Source of the DNA: an uncultured Planctomycetaceae bacterium
Lineage (GTDB): Bacteria; Planctomycetota; Planctomycetia; Pirellulales; Lacipirellulaceae
DNA: 7,942 bases
Assembly: GCA_937860165.1 (NCBI GenBank)
Contig: CALMBE010000077.1
Coordinates: 1-7,942 of the forward strand
Direction: 5' to 3'
In this document: one piece after another, positions 4,746 through 7,942 of the stretch
Numbering within the stretch: the first letter of the stretch is position 1
Layout: each line of letters begins with the position of its first letter
Notes under the pieces: model-generated
Databases searched by the model: none
Told to the model about the DNA's origin: nothing
Seen by the model: the letters and a program-made list of their open reading frames with translations, nothing else
Made by a program: the position numbers and the translations under genes

Positions 4746-6973
4746 AAAAGCCCGACTCACCACGCTATTGTGCCTTCTGTGGCTTGCCACTGCCTGCCAC
4801 GTTTCGTTGGCAAGCCGCTTCCTCGGCGGCTGATGTCGAGTTCTGCTGCTCGGGCTGTCGGTCGGTTGCCAGCGTGTTCGATGCCGAACAAGAAGCCGGC
4901 AACTCCGCCCGCGCTTTACAGCGATTGGGACTGGCGATCTTCTTCACGATGAACGTGCTGGTCTTCGCGATGGACCTCTGGAGCCGCGACCTGTACCCCG
5001 AGGAATCCTTTACCAATCCGCTGGCCACGTCGCTCCGCGAATTGTTCCTCTGGGCGTCGCTGCTTTTTTCCGTTCCTGTGGTCTATCTCCTGGGAGGGCC
5101 CATCGCCCAAGGGGTGTGGCAATCCCTCCGCGCTCGGATCGTCACCACCGATCTGTTGATCCTAGCCGGGGTGATCGCCGCTTACTCCTATTCGCTTGTC
5201 TCGGTGCTGCGGGGCGAGGGCCATGTGTATTTCGAGGTCGGGGCCGTGGTGATGGTCTTTGTCTCGATGGGTCGATTTCTGGAAGCCAAAGGAAAGCATC
5301 GCACCGGCGCTTCGCTGGATCGGCTCACGCAACTCCTCCCCACTCAAGTCCGCAAACTGGAATCCTCGGGAACCTTTGTCGAAGTCGCACGCGACACCCT
5401 CCGCACGGGCGATGTCGTGCGGATCGTGCCCGGCGAGCGATTTGCAGTCGACGGCATCATCTCGCTGGGTCGGGCCATGGTCGACCAGCAAATCGTCACG
5501 GGGGAAAGCGTGGCGGTGGAAAAATCGGTCGGGGATCGCGTGTTCAGTGGGACGCTCAATCTCGATGGCGACCTGCGGGTCGAAGTCACTGCCGCCGATG
5601 GGCAGGAAACCCTGTCACGGATCGTCGACATGGTCCGCGCCGCCCGCAGTGTCAAGGGTCGGCACGAACGGCTCGCCGACCGGATCGCGGTCGTGTTTAT
5701 TCCCGTGGTGTGTCTCATTGCGATCGTTGCCGGTTGGTGGCATGGCAGAACCCAGGGGCTCGACGAAGGTCTCATGGCGGCGCTGTCGGTAGTGCTGATC
5801 GCGTGTCCTTGTGCACTGGGCATGGCAACCCCGATGGCCGTGTGGACCGCGCTCGGCCGCGCGGCTCAGGGGGGACTTTTGTTCCGCAGTGGAGTCGTGC
5901 TCGAACGGCTCGCCGAGATTCGCTGTGCCTGTTTCGACAAGACCGGCACACTCACCACCGGGATTCCCACGGCCAGCAGTTTTCATGTCGCCGCGAATGC
6001 CGATCCACGCCAAGTATTGGAACTGGCCCACCTGTTGGCGAGCGGTTCGAACCATAGCCTCTCGAAGGCGATTGTCGCCTACACAGGGGAACACGCAGAC
6101 ATTACGTCAGGGGCGGAAGGCTCGCTGGTGACCACCTGGCCGGGCCAAGGACTCTCGTGTGAGGTGACCGACTTGGGTGTCGTGTATCTGGGAAATCGGC
6201 GGTTCCTGGAATCGCAGGGCCTGCAATTTCCTGCCGAATTGTCTGCCGCCATCCAGGAGTCTCCGCTCCTGCAACAAGTGTTCGTCGGCTGGGGGAACCG
6301 TGTGCAGGGGGTTGTGCAGTTTCGCGAAACCTTGCGACCCGAAGCCGCTCAGGCCCTGGCCGAGTGTCGCGCCCTGGGACTCGATTTGCACCTGCTGTCG
6401 GGGGATCTCAGCGCGCGGACCATTCCCCTGGGAACGCAATTCGGATTGGCAACTGCCGGGTCTTTGCTTCCCGAGGACAAGACCCTGTCGTTGCAAACGC
6501 TGCGCGCGCGGGGCTTGGTGGCGATGATCGGCGACGGCTTGAACGACGCCCCCGCCCTGGCCACCGCCGATGTCGGAGTGGCCCTGGGTTGCGGGGCGGA
6601 TGTTTCGCGCGATGCGGCCGGGGTCTGCCTGCTGGCCGACGATCTGCGACGCTTTCCCTGGGCCGTGGGACTCGCGCGGCAAACCCTGCGGATCGTCAAA
6701 CAGAATCTGTTTTGGGCCTTTGCCTACAACACCATCGGCATCGCGCTCGCAGCCGTGGGAAGATTGAATCCCATCTGGGCGGCGTTGGCGATGGCGCTGA
6801 GCAGCATCTTAGTCATCGGCAATTCACTCCGCTTGGCACACTTCCCCGAGCCTCCGCCCCTGGTGCCCAGAACTTCACCTCAACTTGCCACCGCAACCAG
6901 GGACTTCACTCTCCATTCGGCGGACACAGCATCTTCTCAGCCCCAACCCGAACTTGTCGGAGCGCGAACGTGA
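4742..6973 (+). CDS. ccoI: Cu(I)-exporting P1B-type ATPase of cbb3 oxidase assembly (CcoI/FixI)
   Basis: CcoI uses ATP to move Cu(I) out of the cytoplasm for insertion into the cbb3 catalytic subunit. The 743-residue protein shows the full P1B set: TGES (253-256) in the actuator domain, the copper-site CPC (355-357), the phosphorylated D399 in DKTGT, and GDGLNDAP (597-604). The later helices carry YN (662-663) and M684 with SS at 687-688, the Cu(I) type. The N-terminus has C10/C13 and FCCSGC (34-39) in place of a classic GMTCxxC domain, as in FixI/CcoI. The nucleotide-domain HP motif reads H438-S439, an unusual change. The last 40 residues, after about 703, are Pro/Thr/Ser-rich and probably disordered. 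GTG 4742 overlaps the previous stop by four bases, and the stop overlaps the next start in the same way. The absence of CcoG and CcoP upstream is odd. Confidence 0.95.
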   Translation: MKKPDSPRYCAFCGLPLPATFRWQAASSAADVEFCCSGCRSVASVFDAEQEAGNSARALQRLGLAIFFTMNVLVFAMDLWSRDLYPEESFTNPLATSLRELFLWASLLFSVPVVYLLGGPIAQGVWQSLRARIVTTDLLILAGVIAAYSYSLVSVLRGEGHVYFEVGAVVMVFVSMGRFLEAKGKHRTGASLDRLTQLLPTQVRKLESSGTFVEVARDTLRTGDVVRIVPGERFAVDGIISLGRAMVDQQIVTGESVAVEKSVGDRVFSGTLNLDGDLRVEVTAADGQETLSRIVDMVRAARSVKGRHERLADRIAVVFIPVVCLIAIVAGWWHGRTQGLDEGLMAALSVVLIACPCALGMATPMAVWTALGRAAQGGLLFRSGVVLERLAEIRCACFDKTGTLTTGIPTASSFHVAANADPRQVLELAHLLASGSNHSLSKAIVAYTGEHADITSGAEGSLVTTWPGQGLSCEVTDLGVVYLGNRRFLESQGLQFPAELSAAIQESPLLQQVFVGWGNRVQGVVQFRETLRPEAAQALAECRALGLDLHLLSGDLSARTIPLGTQFGLATAGSLLPEDKTLSLQTLRARGLVAMIGDGLNDAPALATADVGVALGCGADVSRDAAGVCLLADDLRRFPWAVGLARQTLRIVKQNLFWAFAYNTIGIALAAVGRLNPIWAALAMALSSILVIGNSLRLAHFPEPPPLVPRTSPQLATATRDFTLHSADTASSQPQPELVGART

Positions 6974-7698
6974 TCGAGCTTCCCTTGATTCTGGTCGGAG
7001 GAATCCTCGGCTCGGCCCACTGCCTAGGGATGTGCGGCCCGCTGGCGATTTATCTCAGCACGAGTGCCCCCGTCGGCACCAACCAACTCCATCGGCAACT
7101 GGTGTTCAGTATCGGGCGGATTTTTACTTACTCCTTCTGCGGAGCGCTGGCCGGTTTTGGTGGGGCTTGGATCACAACTCGCACGAGCGGATTCGTCGCC
7201 TCGCAATCGCTCTTGGCAATTTTCGCCGGGGTCTTGCTCGTGGGAATGGGACTCGTCACCGCCGGTATCGTCCCTCGCCCGATGGTTCGCCTGCTGGGGG
7301 GAATACCCTGTGGAATGACCTCCGGACTCAAGACATTTCTCACCGCCCCCGGCTGGTCGGGCCCCTTGCTTGCGGGACTCTTCACGGGATTCATTCCCTG
7401 TGGTCTGGTGTATGCCTTTCTCTTGAAGGCGGGAAGCACCGGCAATCTCTGGCAGGGAATGCTCACGATGCTCGCCTTCGGACTGGGGACCGTTCCCTTG
7501 ATGGTAGCCGTCGGATACGGCGGGCAATTCTTGTCGGTCGTCAGTCGAGGGCAAATCTTCCGCGTCGCGGCCTGGTGCATTGTGCTCACCGGAATGATTT
7601 CGATCACCCGCGGTGCCGTGCAATTGCAAAACCCTGACAGCACCGCCCCCGCGCCCTGTCCATTCTGCGACCCCGCTACGGCGGCCCCTGGATCATGA
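6970..7698 (+). CDS. SafE/DsbD-like membrane protein of the cbb3 cluster (copper handling or maturation)
   Basis: The product is 242 residues with about six membrane helices. The GSAHCLGMCGP motif (15-24) and FIPCGL (141-146), with C18, C22 and C144, place it in the sulfite-exporter TauE/SafE or DsbD_2-type group that often sits beside ccoI. In those clusters it is thought to serve copper supply or cytochrome maturation rather than sulfite export; that role is known by association. GTG 6970 overlaps the ccoI stop by four bases and has GGAG at 6959-6962. A longer frame open from 6364 is antisense-like sequence inside ccoI, so the GTG is the right start. A C-terminal tail adds CPFC (230-233), a CxxC that could bind Cu or be redox active; I do not recall it as a standard part of the family. 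Family call is strong, biochemical role less so. Confidence 0.9.
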   Translation: MIELPLILVGGILGSAHCLGMCGPLAIYLSTSAPVGTNQLHRQLVFSIGRIFTYSFCGALAGFGGAWITTRTSGFVASQSLLAIFAGVLLVGMGLVTAGIVPRPMVRLLGGIPCGMTSGLKTFLTAPGWSGPLLAGLFTGFIPCGLVYAFLLKAGSTGNLWQGMLTMLAFGLGTVPLMVAVGYGGQFLSVVSRGQIFRVAAWCIVLTGMISITRGAVQLQNPDSTAPAPCPFCDPATAAPGS

Positions 7699-7712
7699 GT
7701 ACTGCCGGGTGC

Positions 7713-7735
7713 CACTGGCTCTGCCAGTGTTTCTT
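7713..7735 (+). terminator. Hairpin after the ccoI/SafE operon, possible intrinsic terminator or repeat
   Basis: CACTGGC (7713-7719) pairs perfectly with GCCAGTG (7723-7729) around a 3-base TCT loop, followed by TTTCTT (7730-7735), 15 bases after the last stop. It fits a modest rho-independent terminator. The GGTGCCACTGGCTCTGCCAG core also resembles a short dispersed repeat I recall from planctomycete spacers, so it may be a repeat that doubles as a terminator. Confidence 0.5.
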
Positions 7736-7853
7736 CCCAGCTTGTGCGTTTTGTTATGTTATCTCTAGCTATAACCGAAAGTTGTGTTCTAGGAAGAGAG
7801 AGAAAGGCAGCGTAGCAGTTACGGCGATTGCCTCCCCCGCCACTGGTCCCCTG

Positions 7854-7874
7854 TGGGGCCACGAGCCCCATTTT
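7854..7874 (+). terminator. Second hairpin with T-run, weak terminator candidate
   Basis: TGGGGC (7854-7859) pairs with GCCCCA (7865-7870) around a 5-base loop and is followed by TTTT (7871-7874). No convincing gene ends just before it, so it may be a backup terminator for the ccoI operon or chance pairing in GC-rich DNA. Confidence 0.3.
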
Positions 7875-7942
7875 CCGAGACTTTGGGGTGACTCAAGAAT
7901 AACTTCCGCATTTCAAGGCTGGCTGCCTTTGGTCTGTACACC

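Noticed and set aside
5116..6057. Long plus-strand frame inside ccoI (313 codons), with several minus-strand ones nearby.
   Set aside because: Arg/Gly/His-rich shadow of a GC-rich gene; the ccoI frame carries all expected motifs.
6364..6969. Upstream extension of the SafE-like frame by 202 codons.
   Set aside because: It overlaps the end of ccoI in another frame, is low in hydrophobic residues and Arg/Gly-rich; the family N-terminus fits GTG 6970.
7695..7942. Open frame starting ATG 7695, overlapping the SafE-like stop by ATGA and open to the window end (about 82 codons).
   Set aside because: The translation is Cys/Trp-rich at the start because it reads through the 7713-7729 hairpin repeat, has no good Shine-Dalgarno and resembles no protein I know. 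The ATGA overlap makes it worth remembering if the sequence is extended.

Overview
The window looks like a piece of a planctomycete chromosome, probably of the Pirellulales type. This rests on four things. It carries a cbb3-type cytochrome oxidase gene cluster whose small accessory genes are not the usual proteobacterial ones. It carries a secreted subtilase that ends in a dockerin-like Ca-binding pair followed by a PEP-CTERM-like anchor, a combination typical of planctomycetes. It has short intergenic inverted repeats. Its gene starts often lack a strong Shine-Dalgarno. The taxonomic call is an inference; no rRNA gene or other marker is present.

Layout. Positions 1 to about 205 are very GC-rich and read best as a minus-strand gene fragment of unknown function. 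Around 190-215 this fragment meets the 5' end of ccoO (to 835), and both genes appear broken at the same join. A 64-bp pair of dRS3-like palindromes follows (883-946), then a small two-helix membrane protein gene (1000-1362), probably an oxidase accessory subunit. Positions 1363-1860 hold no gene but carry short AATGACGA repeats, a large inverted repeat made of two REP-like hairpins (1476-1632) and a sigma70-like promoter (1813-1842). A lower-GC two-gene unit follows: an exported protein of unknown function (1861-2523) and an S8-family protease homologue (2537-4321) in which two normally catalytic positions are changed. Positions 4325-4538 show nothing convincing. From 4539 the cbb3 theme resumes as a tightly coupled trio: a one-helix protein (4539-4745), the copper P-type ATPase CcoI (4742-6973) and a SafE/DsbD-like membrane protein (6970-7698). 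Each joins the next by a 4-base GTGA overlap. The last 244 bases carry two hairpins, either of which could be a terminator.

How the genes work together. CcoO is the membrane-bound cytochrome c subunit of the oxidase. CcoI exports Cu(I) across the inner membrane for insertion into the oxidase's catalytic subunit. The SafE/DsbD-like protein is commonly found beside ccoI and is thought to help copper handling or maturation. CcoP and CcoG, normally expected between ccoO and ccoI, are absent here; repeats and the protease unit occupy that space. The window therefore shows a respiratory cluster that is broken at its left end and split by an apparently unrelated secreted-protein cassette.
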